Shown in pieces: positions 50,185 through 59,431 of a stretch of DNA of 64,000 nucleotides. The position numbers were made by a program, and so were the translations under genes. Source of the DNA: Candidatus Defluviilinea proxima (lineage in GTDB: Bacteria; Chloroflexota; Anaerolineae; Anaerolineales; Villigracilaceae); the NCBI GenBank assembly GCA_016721115.1, contig JADKIW010000001.1, positions 2,061,501-2,125,500 on the forward strand. The letters run 5' to 3'. The stretch's first letter is position 1. The number at the start of each line of letters is the position of its first letter. Under the pieces are notes generated by a model. The model saw nothing but the letters and a program-made list of their open reading frames with translations. It was not told the origin of the DNA and ran no database searches.

Positions 50185-51174
50185 CTAACTGGCAAGCCAA
50201 TTTGCAACCTTCTCAACGATCTGGTCGGAAACATTTGAATTTTTGAACCATGAAATATACCCTTTGACTTCATCAATAGATAAAACTTTGGCATTACTAT
50301 AGGTTGGTTTGTTAGGAATGTAACCTTTGTGAGCAAGGATACTTTTTGTGCTTAAATTATATCTTTCTCCAATAAGTCTGTAGCATAAATATGAAGATCG
50401 TTTAATTTGTTGGTATGGATCAAAATAATCGCCATCCTGAGAAAATTTTTTACTCCAGTTCTTAACCTCAATTACAAAAATATGCGCAGGTGTAACAACA
50501 ACATGGTCAATTTGCGCGGATTTCAGCCACAAACCATCGAAGCGAATAGCTCTAGGCATTTCTAGCGTGACATCATTAATAACATAATAATTGTCCGGCA
50601 ACGACTTTAGACTCTCTATCAATTCTAATTCCGCAATCCCTCCTGCAAGTTCTGGAGATTTTAGGACATTTTCCAGCAGGTTAACTTTGTAAGCAGTTGC
50701 TTGGCATTGCTGATCAATAATAGTCTCAAAATTCCTTTGTGTTTTTTCCAAAGCATCTTTTAATTGGTCTATTCTTTTTTGAACCAAGCGTGGAAATTTG
50801 TTGTATTTGGTTTTTAAATATCGGATTCTTTCTCTGTGTTTTCTTATTGTGAAATAATGGAATATTTTTTGAATAAAGCTACCTTGAAGTGATCGTAATA
50901 GTATTTGAGTTGATTTAATGTTTACAGATATTTCATCTCTCCCTCTCTGGATTTCGATATCGAAATTTTTTTCGCGCTGTTCTATATCTTTCTTTAGCTC
51001 ATCGATTTTGTTTTGGATCTCTTGAGTTGCATTAGCCTTTGCCAGTGCATGTTCTTTTTTAGTTGCTTCTAAAAAGACATGAATGTCCGAAGGCTTTTCT
51101 GGTTTGAAATTTGCACGATTGAGTGCTAAACAGACAGATTTCCACGCATCGCTGGTTCCAATGATTTTTGCCAT
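50185..51174 (-). CDS. NERD-domain nuclease-like protein with coiled-coil N-terminus
   Basis: 329 residues. Residues about 38-165 are charged helices, likely coiled coil (QEIQNKIDELKKDIEQREKN). About 175-290 is a NERD (nuclease-related) domain: GIAELELIESLKSLP, QID223HVVVTPAHIFVIE236VK238NW, the PD-(D/E)XK-type metal site. NERD proteins are often found with DNA-processing or defence genes; here none is adjacent. The gene reads more A+T-rich than its neighbours, suggesting transfer. Confidence 0.85.
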   Translation of the reverse strand: MAKIIGTSDAWKSVCLALNRANFKPEKPSDIHVFLEATKKEHALAKANATQEIQNKIDELKKDIEQREKNFDIEIQRGRDEISVNIKSTQILLRSLQGSFIQKIFHYFTIRKHRERIRYLKTKYNKFPRLVQKRIDQLKDALEKTQRNFETIIDQQCQATAYKVNLLENVLKSPELAGGIAELELIESLKSLPDNYYVINDVTLEMPRAIRFDGLWLKSAQIDHVVVTPAHIFVIEVKNWSKKFSQDGDYFDPYQQIKRSSYLCYRLIGERYNLSTKSILAHKGYIPNKPTYSNAKVLSIDEVKGYISWFKNSNVSDQIVEKVANWLAS

Positions 51175-51225
51175 GTTTTCTTCTCAGAGTTGTTTTCTTT
51201 CCCGCTTCGATTATACCTTTCATGC

Positions 51226-51317
51226 AACATCAGGCTTTCATTACCATCCCCCTTTGTCTAGTTGCGGGCATAACAAAAAGGTGACTGCCACCCGCTTCGC
51301 GAAAGTGACAGTCACCT
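51226..51317. repeat. Repeat C copy 1 plus hairpin, 3' of the clostripain-like gene
   Basis: ACATCAGGCTTTCATTACC... to TCTAGTTGCGG (51226-51266) matches 53976-54016 with about six differences in 41. It is followed by a hairpin with arms AGGTGACTG (51279-51287) and CAGTCACCT (51309-51317), a probable terminator for one or both convergent sides. Confidence 0.5.
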
Positions 51318-51383
51318 AATTTCTTGCATTAGATTTACTCACTGGCTATCACTACGAAGCCCGTGAACGTTATACGAATCAGC

Positions 51384-53795
51384 TTATTTCACCGTGATCT
51401 GTGTGTAAACAGGATACTGATTTCCATCGAGGTCTTCGATGATGAAGCCAACGACATAGTCACCTTGAGCGGCGTAGAGTTGTTCCCATTTGAAAGGCTC
51501 GGCGCCGAAGGTAAGGGTTTTGCCGTTTTCATAAACGATCTGTGGAGTGCCGCTGGGGTCGTCGATCCACTTTTCAATGAGGGTAAAAGTATCTCCTTGT
51601 GTGGGGGTGATCTCGCGCGGCGCACCGGTTTCCTTGTCGCCGGTAATACCGAAGATCTGTACCAGATTTCCGTTTTGGAAATACAAACGAGCGTTGACCG
51701 CATCGCCCGATTCGACGAAGGTGTAGATACCGTCCACGGCGTAGGTGGCTTCGTCAGAGTTGACACCGTAGGCTTGCGGTGTGAAGAGGGCGGTGGTGCT
51801 GTCCTGTCCGTTATTGATGGCGAAGACGGTTGGCTCCCAGTTGAAGGATAAGGTGAAGTCATTGCTCCAGACCGGGTAATAGACTCCGCTCACTTCGCGC
51901 GTATCCTCGCTTTCGAGATAATCGGTATCCAACACAGCGATGGAATTGGATGTAGAGTCGTAATATCCAACAAAGAGGTAAATATAGCCAACGTTCTCTC
52001 CGCTGACATTCATGCTCAAACGGACAGGTTGATTCGGCGCGGCTTCATCGCTGGATTTTGTGATCTCTGAGACGTTGATATTACCCTGTCCCGGTGCGCG
52101 GACCGAGAAGCCTGCGCTGGGGACAACTGGCTCGCGCGTTTGCGCCTCAAAACTTTGGTCTATGTAGTGATAGGCGAGGAAGTCATCCCACAAGGATTCA
52201 GATGCGAATCGGTTTGCGATGGCGGTGTAGGACTGAGGTCCAGTGAGAGGCGAGGAATATAAAGTGGAGTTGGGGAAGTAGATGGCGAGCCCCGTCGAGC
52301 CTTTCTTCCCTGATCCATGTCTCTCTGCGATGACAGCGTTCTGCAGGTCAGCTACCAATTGCTGTGCGGCCTGTTTTACGCGCGGGTTGGATGTGTTGTT
52401 TGCGAGCAATGTGGCGAAGTGACCGAGGTCAATGTATGCGGGCGGCACCTCGCGTCCGAAGATGCTTGTGTACGATTGAGCGTATCGGCGGGCTTCTGCG
52501 ATCAACTTTTGATCTTCATCTTGCAATGCGAAAGCGAAGTCATTGGCGCTTTTCATCAGAGAGGGGAGTGCATCGAGATCTATGGCAGAGATGGTGATGT
52601 TCTGTTCGAGTTGCGCAATGACCTGGCTTGCCGAAGTGCTGTTGTTGTAAATTCCGCCGAGGGGTGAGCCCTGATTCAGAAAATCAGCACGCGCGGCGGG
52701 GTCGGTGATGCGCTGGTCGTCTTCGATATAACTTTGCACAACCAGTTTGCTTAATTGCGCACCGTCCATATCGGGATTGGTGACAAGATCGCCAAGGAAC
52801 GAAGCATACGCCCAGCCCAGAGCGGGTTCTGTTTCTTCAGATGCAACGGCATAGTGTGCATGTGGTTGCATGGCCGCCATCACTTCGAGTTGCGCCATGA
52901 GACAGGCGTCCATGCCGACAATTTCAAACTTGTCGATCCCTGCCACTTCACGGCTTTGACGAAGCGCTTCGTCCAATTCCATGAGATACATATTATTGCC
53001 GATGCGGGAAGCCAAAGGCGCGCGCTCAGAGTTACCCTGATGAGAAGGGTCGCTCCAACCGCCGGGCCAGCCCATGCCGTGATCTGAAAGGATCAGCACA
53101 TATTTATCGGCGGGATAGTTCTGCACAGACCATTGCACAAAGTCAACCAGCGATTGTCCGTCTGCCATGTTCACTTCGCCAAGGTTCTGCACTTCCTGCG
53201 AGTTGATCGTGTTCAGGTCATTATCTTGTGTGACAAAATACCGACGCGTCTCTGTCCAGTTCCCATCTCCCTGAAAGGCGCCGTCGAAACGGTCCACTTG
53301 TGCCACGATCTTTACGCGATCACTGGAGCCGACGCGCTCAGCTTCGTTCAAATCTACAAAGATATCTTTTTCAAGGATCTTGTCGTCGGCATCTTGATAC
53401 AACATCACCGTCCATGTTTGGCCGGAGCCTGAGGCCGGTACAGGCGGTGTGAAATTTGAAACCGGGGCGGAGTATGAGTCATTGGATTGTTGCGGTTGCT
53501 CAACGTAGGGTTCCTGTTCAAAAGATGAATCAGAACCGCCGCCCAATTGACCATTGGATAAAAAGAAGAATGCAATGAAAATGATCACGATCACAATGGT
53601 TCCGCACCCACCGACTTGTTTACCGCGTGACGAGAACCCTCCGCCAGATGGAGATTGGAATCCGCCACCGGAAGAAGATGAAAATCCACCGCCTCCACCC
53701 TGACCTCCGCCTGATTCGCGACGAGGGGCCTCTGCCCTCCCTGTTGGTGTTGCTCCCTTACGACGACGTTGCGCTTCAATATTATCTGGACTCAT
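51384..53795 (-). CDS. Membrane-anchored clostripain-family (C11) cysteine peptidase
   Basis: 803 residues. Residues 1-62 are cytoplasmic, basic then rich in Gly/Ser/Phe (GGGGGFSSSSGGGFQ); TM helix about 65-80; then an extracytoplasmic linker and a C11 peptidase domain beginning WTVMLYQDADD. Catalytic H239 in LILSDHGMGWPGG and C298 in VGMDACLMAQLEVM form the clan CD dyad; VVASEETEP-like ASEETEPALGWAY follows. A large beta-rich C-terminal part (about 560-803) is not identified. ATG at 53795 preceded by AAGGAG. Clostripain-type enzymes cut after Arg/Lys. Role likely in protein turnover at the cell surface. Confidence 0.9.
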   Translation of the reverse strand: MSPDNIEAQRRRKGATPTGRAEAPRRESGGGQGGGGGFSSSSGGGFQSPSGGGFSSRGKQVGGCGTIVIVIIFIAFFFLSNGQLGGGSDSSFEQEPYVEQPQQSNDSYSAPVSNFTPPVPASGSGQTWTVMLYQDADDKILEKDIFVDLNEAERVGSSDRVKIVAQVDRFDGAFQGDGNWTETRRYFVTQDNDLNTINSQEVQNLGEVNMADGQSLVDFVQWSVQNYPADKYVLILSDHGMGWPGGWSDPSHQGNSERAPLASRIGNNMYLMELDEALRQSREVAGIDKFEIVGMDACLMAQLEVMAAMQPHAHYAVASEETEPALGWAYASFLGDLVTNPDMDGAQLSKLVVQSYIEDDQRITDPAARADFLNQGSPLGGIYNNSTSASQVIAQLEQNITISAIDLDALPSLMKSANDFAFALQDEDQKLIAEARRYAQSYTSIFGREVPPAYIDLGHFATLLANNTSNPRVKQAAQQLVADLQNAVIAERHGSGKKGSTGLAIYFPNSTLYSSPLTGPQSYTAIANRFASESLWDDFLAYHYIDQSFEAQTREPVVPSAGFSVRAPGQGNINVSEITKSSDEAAPNQPVRLSMNVSGENVGYIYLFVGYYDSTSNSIAVLDTDYLESEDTREVSGVYYPVWSNDFTLSFNWEPTVFAINNGQDSTTALFTPQAYGVNSDEATYAVDGIYTFVESGDAVNARLYFQNGNLVQIFGITGDKETGAPREITPTQGDTFTLIEKWIDDPSGTPQIVYENGKTLTFGAEPFKWEQLYAAQGDYVVGFIIEDLDGNQYPVYTQITVK

Positions 53796-53953
53796 GTGTT
53801 TTCTCCTTCAGCGATGTACATCTTGCTACGATTCAACATACCCATAACAAAGCAGGCAAGACGACGTTATATGGTTTTGATTCATTATAATCATTTCTGA
53901 TATTCGAAATGCGCTCCCCTTGATTCAACTTCATAATTATTGTTGATCGTGAA

Positions 53954-54016
53954 AAGTGACTCTCACCTAAACTATACATCAGACTTTTATTAACCTCCCC
54001 TTTTGTTTAGTTGCGG
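53954..54016. repeat. Repeat C copy 2, 5' of the clostripain-like gene
   Basis: AGTGACTCTCACCTAA followed by ACATCAGACTTTTATTAAC...TTTAGTTGCGG (53976-54016). Same units as at 51226-51317 but in a different order. Together they bracket the peptidase gene. Confidence 0.5.
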
Positions 54017-54050
54017 ATTTAGTGTTCTGGTCTTATAGTCTTATTTCCAT

Positions 54051-54143
54051 GTAGGGGCGACCCTACACGGCATGTCGAGAAAATCGTCAAGCAAAGATAA
54101 TTGACTTATCATGGCGTTCGTTAGCCCCTGACGGGTCGCCCTT
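54051..54143. repeat. MITE-like element, copy 2
   Basis: GTAGGGGCGACCC at the left end and GACGGGTCGCCCTT at the right end, inverted relative to 4966-5060; the internal 60 bases differ. It ends about 50 bases before the ABC transporter start codon. No gene. Confidence 0.65.
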
Positions 54144-54195
54144 GCCCTTGTGACAAGCAGACAAGAAGACAAACAAACCAGGAGACTAAATAACA

Positions 54196-56193
54196 ATGCA
54201 CGGATACGGCTGGTGGATGGCAATGCGTCAGGGCGACGAAAAGCCTAAAGTAACGAGAGAACTTTTACTGCGCGTTCTCACCTATGCGCGCGGATATTGG
54301 TGGCATATCGCGGGCATGCTCGTGACCATCACCATAACAACGGGCTTATCACTTTTAACACCGTTAATTTTCCGCAACATGATCGACGTGGTTCTACCCG
54401 CCAAGGACGTGCAACGTCTCATTTGGATGGGGGTGGCCTTGTTGGGAATCCCATTGCTTGAAGGCGGGATCAACGTCATTCAACGCAGACTCAACTCCAC
54501 GGTGGGTGAAGGCGTCATCTACGATCTGCGTTCGACGCTTTTCGCGCGACTGCAACACATGTCCCTGCGTTTCTTCACCAATACCAAAACTGGTGAGTTG
54601 ATGTCCCGCCTCAACAATGATGTGGTCGGCGCACAGAACGCCATCAGCAATACCATCGTCAACATCGTCACCAATATCATCGAAGCGGTTGCGTTGCTTT
54701 CCGTCATGCTTACACTTGAGTGGCGGCTGACCGTTGTCAGCGTTTTGATCCTTCCACTTTTCATCATCGCCGCACAAAGGCTTGGCAATATCTTGCGCGA
54801 TATTGCCCGCGAAGCCATGGATCACAACGCCAAGATGAACGCTCACATGAACGAGACTCTTAATATCGGTGGCGCACTTCTTGTCAAACTCTTTGGCCGT
54901 GTCAACGAAGAAGAGAAACGTTTCCGTGAGCGCGCCGCCAACGTGCGCGATATCGGCATTCGGCGTGCAGTGGTTGGGTCAACGTTCTTCGTCATCTTTG
55001 GTCTCGTCAGTGCGGTGGGCACGGCATTGGTCTATGGCCTCGGCGGCTATTACGTTATCAGTGATGTCTTCACCGTTGGAACTATTGTGGCCTTCAGTTC
55101 GTACCTCGGTCAGCTTTACGGCACGTTGCAAGGTCTCGCCAGTGCGCCCGTTGATTTTTCCACATCCATGGTCAGCTTTGAGCGTGTCTTTGAGATCATT
55201 GACCTTCCGCAAGACATTGTCGAAAAAGAGAATGCCATCGTTTTGCATGATGCAAAAGGTGAACTCGAATTCGATCACGTGGATTTCAACTATCACATCG
55301 ACGAATCCAAACTGCTCAAAGATGTCAAGCGGTATGGACGCATGGAAGACGTGGGCGCGGTCTTGTCTTTATCAAAACCGACTACAGACAATGGACAACA
55401 GACCAAGGCTGTGGGGAAGAATGGTCAATCGTCCAAGGTCAATCGTCGGGATGAAGGAAACGGTTCTGACTCATCTGAGGTTGAATCTTCATCCCAAGCC
55501 AGAGATGTCGCTTTAGAGGGAGTCTCCTTTATCGCCCGTCCCGGACAATTGATTGCATTGGTCGGTCCCTCTGGCGCTGGCAAAACAACGATGACGTATC
55601 TCATCCCAAGATTGTATGATCCCACGAACGGAGTCATCCGCATCGATGGGCATGATCTGAAAGATCTCACGCTCGAATCGCTTTCACAGATGATCGGCAT
55701 GGTGACGCAGGAGACGTACCTCTTCCACGATACCATCCGCACGAACCTAACCTACGCAAAAATGGACGCGACCCAATCTGAGATCGAAGCCGCCGCGCGT
55801 GCCGCGAACATCCACAACTTCATCATGGATTTGTCCGATGGTTACGACACGATCGTAGGTGAACGCGGTTATCGTTTGAGTGGTGGCGAAAAACAACGCA
55901 TCGCGTTGGCAAGAGTGATCCTCAAAGACCCACGCATTCTCGTGCTTGATGAAGCTACGAGTTCACTCGATAGCGAGTCCGAAGCATTGATACAAGATGC
56001 ATTGAAGCGCGTCATGGCTGGGCGGACGAGTATTGTGATCGCGCATCGCTTATCCACGATTCTTGCGGCTGATTTAATTCTGGTAATGGATCGCGGAAAG
56101 ATCGTTGAACGTGGAACGCATGAGGAGTTGCTCGCGACAGGCGGATTATATAGTCAGTTATATGAGACGCAATTTAGGGGAGAACGCGTTTAG
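54196..56193 (+). CDS. ABC exporter half-transporter with in-frame linker insertion
   Basis: 665 residues: type-IV exporter membrane domain (about 25-320, six TM) and nucleotide-binding domain. Walker A G457-P-S-G-A-G-K463-T-T, signature L561-S-G-G-E, Walker B ILVLD585E586, H-loop in VIAHRLST. All catalytic residues are present, so it should be an active dimeric exporter. Unusual: between the first NBD strand (LEFDHVDFNYH) and LEGVSFIARPG there is an extra Ser/Gly/Asn-rich stretch, about 376-436, absent from the family. Its DNA (55378-55450) resembles spacer repeat DNA. Substrate unknown. Preceded by CCAGGAG. Confidence 0.92.
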   Translation: MHGYGWWMAMRQGDEKPKVTRELLLRVLTYARGYWWHIAGMLVTITITTGLSLLTPLIFRNMIDVVLPAKDVQRLIWMGVALLGIPLLEGGINVIQRRLNSTVGEGVIYDLRSTLFARLQHMSLRFFTNTKTGELMSRLNNDVVGAQNAISNTIVNIVTNIIEAVALLSVMLTLEWRLTVVSVLILPLFIIAAQRLGNILRDIAREAMDHNAKMNAHMNETLNIGGALLVKLFGRVNEEEKRFRERAANVRDIGIRRAVVGSTFFVIFGLVSAVGTALVYGLGGYYVISDVFTVGTIVAFSSYLGQLYGTLQGLASAPVDFSTSMVSFERVFEIIDLPQDIVEKENAIVLHDAKGELEFDHVDFNYHIDESKLLKDVKRYGRMEDVGAVLSLSKPTTDNGQQTKAVGKNGQSSKVNRRDEGNGSDSSEVESSSQARDVALEGVSFIARPGQLIALVGPSGAGKTTMTYLIPRLYDPTNGVIRIDGHDLKDLTLESLSQMIGMVTQETYLFHDTIRTNLTYAKMDATQSEIEAAARAANIHNFIMDLSDGYDTIVGERGYRLSGGEKQRIALARVILKDPRILVLDEATSSLDSESEALIQDALKRVMAGRTSIVIAHRLSTILAADLILVMDRGKIVERGTHEELLATGGLYSQLYETQFRGERV

Positions 56194-56210
56194 CCACAGA
56201 TAATTTTGTA

Positions 56211-56238
56211 GGGCGGAGCATCGCTCCGCCCTTTTTTT
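56211..56238 (+). terminator. Intrinsic terminator of the ABC exporter gene
   Basis: GGGCGGAGC (56211-56219), 3-base loop, GCTCCGCCC (56223-56231), then seven T. Confidence 0.9.
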
Positions 56239-56243
56239 ATTAC

Positions 56244-57038
56244 TTAAACATTTTCTGCCAATTCTACCAACCACTTTTCCAATTCTGGCATTCCCTCTGT
56301 CAATCGTGCGCCTGCTACAAGCGGAAGCCAGTGACGATATTCGTGTCGTCCTTCAGGGCGCAAGCGGAAGTATTCGCGCAGGTATGAAGTATGGAACAGC
56401 CTAACGAATACCCTCAAGAATGGATTAGGAACTTGTTTGCCTGCAATCGAGCCAAGTACGATGATGCTTGTCCGTGCTACATCAGCGAGCGGGTTGCCTT
56501 GTGACGCATCCATCCAGTCGATGATGGTCGTTTCATTCTCTGTGAGCAGAATATTGTCAGGATGAAAATCTCCATGGCAAACACGGTTTCCTTTGGGCAT
56601 GGCGTCCAGGGCCTTGATGAGAGAATGTTTGACAGAGGAGGAAAGCGCATCAGCTTGGTTTATTTTGTTTTGCAAACGTACGTGTTGTTGAGGAACGTCC
56701 GCATCGAAAACACGTCCATGCATGTCCGCGTGGAGCCTGGCAAGCGTGCGGGCATATTGGAATACCCTGTTAGGTCTGTGTTGGAACATGGCCAACATGG
56801 TCTTGCCCTTTGCTCGTTCGTACAGCAGGCCACTTCGACCTTCCACTTGGATCAACTCATGCACCATGGGAGCTTTGATCCCGCTGGCATGGACAGCGCG
56901 AGCGATCTTGAATTCATATTCGACGCTCTTAAGATCGAACCAATTGTGGAAGAGTTTGAGAACGCGTGTATCGTCCCATAGATATACATCAGCAGTATGT
57001 CCATGTGCGATGGGTTTATCGAGTGTCGGAATGTTCAT
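56244..57038 (-). CDS. APH-family phosphotransferase
   Basis: 264-residue protein-kinase-like phosphotransferase of the aminoglycoside phosphotransferase/choline kinase group. Brenner motif VCHGDFHPDNILL (catalytic Asp and Asn) and metal-binding IIDWMDASQGNPLADVART. N-terminal DKPIAHGHTADVYLWDDTRVLKLF supplies the ATP loop and Lys. Cytoplasmic. Substrate may be an aminoglycoside, sugar or choline-like molecule; resistance is not implied by family alone. Confidence 0.9.
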   Translation of the reverse strand: MNIPTLDKPIAHGHTADVYLWDDTRVLKLFHNWFDLKSVEYEFKIARAVHASGIKAPMVHELIQVEGRSGLLYERAKGKTMLAMFQHRPNRVFQYARTLARLHADMHGRVFDADVPQQHVRLQNKINQADALSSSVKHSLIKALDAMPKGNRVCHGDFHPDNILLTENETTIIDWMDASQGNPLADVARTSIIVLGSIAGKQVPNPFLRVFVRLFHTSYLREYFRLRPEGRHEYRHWLPLVAGARLTEGMPELEKWLVELAENV

Positions 57039-57062
57039 AAGGTAACTGTTTGATGATGCAGG

Positions 57063-57824
57063 TCATTTTTCATTAAAACTACTCAACACAGAAAGAATAG
57101 CATCAACTGTTCGTTTCTGTTGTTGTTCACGAGTGATACTTGCAGGGTTGTCTCCCAATTGCGTTCCGTAATAACCGAATTGACCGTGGTTCCCGCCTTC
57201 TATCAATATCCAATTTGTATTATCTGGCAGATACACTGCGTTGGCTTCCACTTCTTCCACGCTGGCTAACCCGTCATTAGATGTGTAGATCTTTGTTGTC
57301 GATAAATTTGTATCGGACAGATCAAATACCGCTTCTTTGGGGTGTGAAGTGCCGATCAATATTAGACCATTGAATGAGTCGCCGTATGAATAAGCGAAAC
57401 GCGATGCAATGGCCGCACCGCGCGAATGTCCACCCACGACCCAATGTTGAATGGACGTTTCATCTTCAATGATGGATAAGGCCTGATTCATCACGTCCAT
57501 TTCTTGTGATTGGAGTGGGGCAGAGCCAAATGGAAGTTTGATGATGAAGACAGAATATCCCTGCTCAGCGATCGCCCGCGACATGGGCGCATACGCTTCA
57601 GGCTGGACGAGTCCGCCTGGGAGGAAGATAAAGCCTGTAGAGTGTTGATTCAGGTTTGGGGTAAAGGTAATGAGGCGGCTTGTCTCTTCGATAACGATAT
57701 TTGAGTCGCTTTCAAGGATTGATTTGTCAAAACCCTGGGCACGCATGGAATTTATCATCCACAAAAGAAATAGAATACCAAACGAGGCCCAGATGATACG
57801 AAAGATTTTATGGAAGTTTTTCAT
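57063..57824 (-). CDS. Membrane-anchored alpha/beta hydrolase
   Basis: 253 residues. One N-terminal hydrophobic helix (about 8-24) anchors it. Hydrolase core: GFIFLPGGLVQPEAYAPMSRAIAEQGYSVFIIKLPFGS, nucleophile Ser in VVGGHSRGAAIASRFAY (GHSRG), Asp region TSNDGLASVEEV and His in IEGGNHGQFGYYG. Similar proteins are annotated as esterases/dienelactone hydrolase-like. Substrate unknown. Confidence 0.85.
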   Translation of the reverse strand: MKNFHKIFRIIWASFGILFLLWMINSMRAQGFDKSILESDSNIVIEETSRLITFTPNLNQHSTGFIFLPGGLVQPEAYAPMSRAIAEQGYSVFIIKLPFGSAPLQSQEMDVMNQALSIIEDETSIQHWVVGGHSRGAAIASRFAYSYGDSFNGLILIGTSHPKEAVFDLSDTNLSTTKIYTSNDGLASVEEVEANAVYLPDNTNWILIEGGNHGQFGYYGTQLGDNPASITREQQQKRTVDAILSVLSSFNEK

Positions 57825-57869
57825 GGGATGTTGAAGGATTATAGCATTTAGATGTGATGCAAAATTACC

Positions 57870-57899
57870 TTGACAAACTTACTACTTAGTAAGTAGAAT
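57870..57899 (+). promoter_or_regulatory. tetR promoter with embedded palindromic operator
   Basis: TTGACA (57870-57875) and TAGAAT (57894-57899), 18 bases apart. Palindrome ACTTACTA-CT-TAGTAAGT (57877-57894) fills the space between the boxes, as expected for a repressor operator. An almost identical palindrome lies before the next gene (58498-58515). Confidence 0.85.
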
Positions 57900-57907
57900 C
57901 CTCGACC

Positions 57908-58480
57908 ATGGTCAAGATCGAGAACTCCAAGCGGACAATATTGAACCTGGCTGAAGCCTTGTTGCAGGATAAGGGCTATAACGGATTCAGTTATGCTCAT
58001 ATCGCATCTGAGTTAGGGGTGAAGAATGCCGCCATCCATTATCACTTCCCAACCAAGGAAGATCTGGGAATCGCTGTCATTCGCCGCTATCGTGACCGTT
58101 TCAAATTGTGGACCAACAATTCACGCGTTAAAGACCTGCCTCATGCGGAGAAATTGGATTGGTTCTTAAGCATTTATAGTGATTGGCGCGCAGACCAGGG
58201 CAAGGTTTGTCTGGTTGGTTCATTTGAGACAGAGTTCAATACAATTCCAGAAGGGTTGCAGTCTGAAGTGCAGGCTTTGCACAAGGAATTGCTTGTCTGG
58301 CTGCAAGCCACTCTGACAGAAGGCAGGGATGCAGGAGTATTTCATTTCAACGGCGAGCCCGCGAACAAGGCGGCATTGATCGGGTCTACGTTACAGGGTG
58401 CATTACAACTGGCGCGCGCTTTGGGGACGAAGAAATTCCGTGACGTGCTGGAACAGATCAAGCTCGATCTGCTCGGCTAA
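57908..58480 (+). CDS. TetR/AcrR-family transcriptional repressor
   Basis: 190 residues. N-terminal helix-turn-helix: ILNLAEALLQDKGYNGFSYAHIASELGVKNAAIHYHFPTKEDLGIAVIRRY, the standard TetR DNA-binding block. The C-terminal ligand domain is variable. Two matching palindromes, one in its own promoter and one before the following alpha/beta hydrolase, point to autoregulation plus control of the hydrolase. Only 10 bases from its promoter's -10 box region to the ATG, so the leader is very short. Inducer unknown. Confidence 0.92.
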   Translation: MVKIENSKRTILNLAEALLQDKGYNGFSYAHIASELGVKNAAIHYHFPTKEDLGIAVIRRYRDRFKLWTNNSRVKDLPHAEKLDWFLSIYSDWRADQGKVCLVGSFETEFNTIPEGLQSEVQALHKELLVWLQATLTEGRDAGVFHFNGEPANKAALIGSTLQGALQLARALGTKKFRDVLEQIKLDLLG

Positions 58481-58497
58481 ATTTTTTTATCGTCAAA

Positions 58498-58515
58498 ACT
58501 TACTAGGTAGTAAGT
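58498..58515 (+). promoter_or_regulatory. Second TetR operator
   Basis: ACTTACTA-GG-TAGTAAGT, the same arms as 57877-57894 with a different two-base centre. It sits just after GTCAAA (weak -35) and 22 bases before the ATG of the hydrolase at 58538. Confidence 0.85.
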
Positions 58516-58537
58516 AAAACTTTAATGAGGAGAAAAA

Positions 58538-59350
58538 ATGACAACGTTAGAGACCAACACGCAACTGCAAGGCATTGTAAAGAAGGCATATCGGGCGTTT
58601 TTCAGCCCCACGAAATATGAGGTCAAGCCAAAGGACAGAGAAGTCATCGAATGGGGAAACAGCTATCGGGTCCCGTATGGAGGCGGTGAATTGGCTGTCA
58701 CAACTTGGGGTGAATCGAGTCGTCCTGCTGTCCTGCTTATGCACGGATGGGGAGGTGCCCGTGCGCAAATGACAGGCTTTGTTGATCCTTTGTTGTTTGC
58801 CGGGTATCGTGTGGTTGCGTACGATCAGCCTGCGCATGGCGAATCCGATGGAAAGATGACGAACCTCCTTGAGATCGCACCTACAATGGATTTAGTACGA
58901 GAAAAGGAAGGTGACTTCGACGCGATCATCGCGCACTCCTTTGGGGCTTTGATCACATCGTATGCCTTGGTCAAACGAAACTTCCCGCCTCCTTCCCGAC
59001 TTGTGTACTTTGGCGCTTTCAACCGGCTTTTAGATTCCCTTCCGCGTTTTCAAGTCATCGCTGGTTTGCCCGATGAGATCATCGCAGGCTTACTAAATAT
59101 GATCTACGAAAACTTTGGGCACGGCGTATTGGACGAGATCATCAATGAAACGTTGGTGCCGCAGATCAACATCCCTGCGTTGATGTTCCATGATGTGGCA
59201 GATAACGTCACGCCTATAGAAGATAGCCGCGCTATTGCCCGTAATTGGAAATCTGTGCGATTCATCGAAACAAGCGGACTGGGTCATCGCGGTGCGTTAC
59301 AGTCACAGGATATTCATGAGCAGGTGATTACGTTTTTGAAGAGCCGATGA
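58538..59350 (+). CDS. Alpha/beta hydrolase under TetR control
   Basis: 270 residues, cytoplasmic. Oxyanion region VLLMHGWGGARAQMTGFVDPLL, strand VVAYDQPAHGESDGKMTN, nucleophile Ser in IIAHSFGALITSYAL (AHSFG), Asp in FHDVADNVTPIEDS and final His in GLGHRGAL. Complete catalytic triad. Preceded by a strong AGGAG and a TetR operator; the regulator is next door, so expression is likely induced by its substrate or a related compound. Confidence 0.9.
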   Translation: MTTLETNTQLQGIVKKAYRAFFSPTKYEVKPKDREVIEWGNSYRVPYGGGELAVTTWGESSRPAVLLMHGWGGARAQMTGFVDPLLFAGYRVVAYDQPAHGESDGKMTNLLEIAPTMDLVREKEGDFDAIIAHSFGALITSYALVKRNFPPPSRLVYFGAFNRLLDSLPRFQVIAGLPDEIIAGLLNMIYENFGHGVLDEIINETLVPQINIPALMFHDVADNVTPIEDSRAIARNWKSVRFIETSGLGHRGALQSQDIHEQVITFLKSR

Positions 59351-59431
59351 TAATTTTCAATTTTATTGGTTGAAGCCTTTTCGATCGGGTTTACCTTTTC
59401 AGATACTCTCTGTCTGGTTATACTATGCCGC

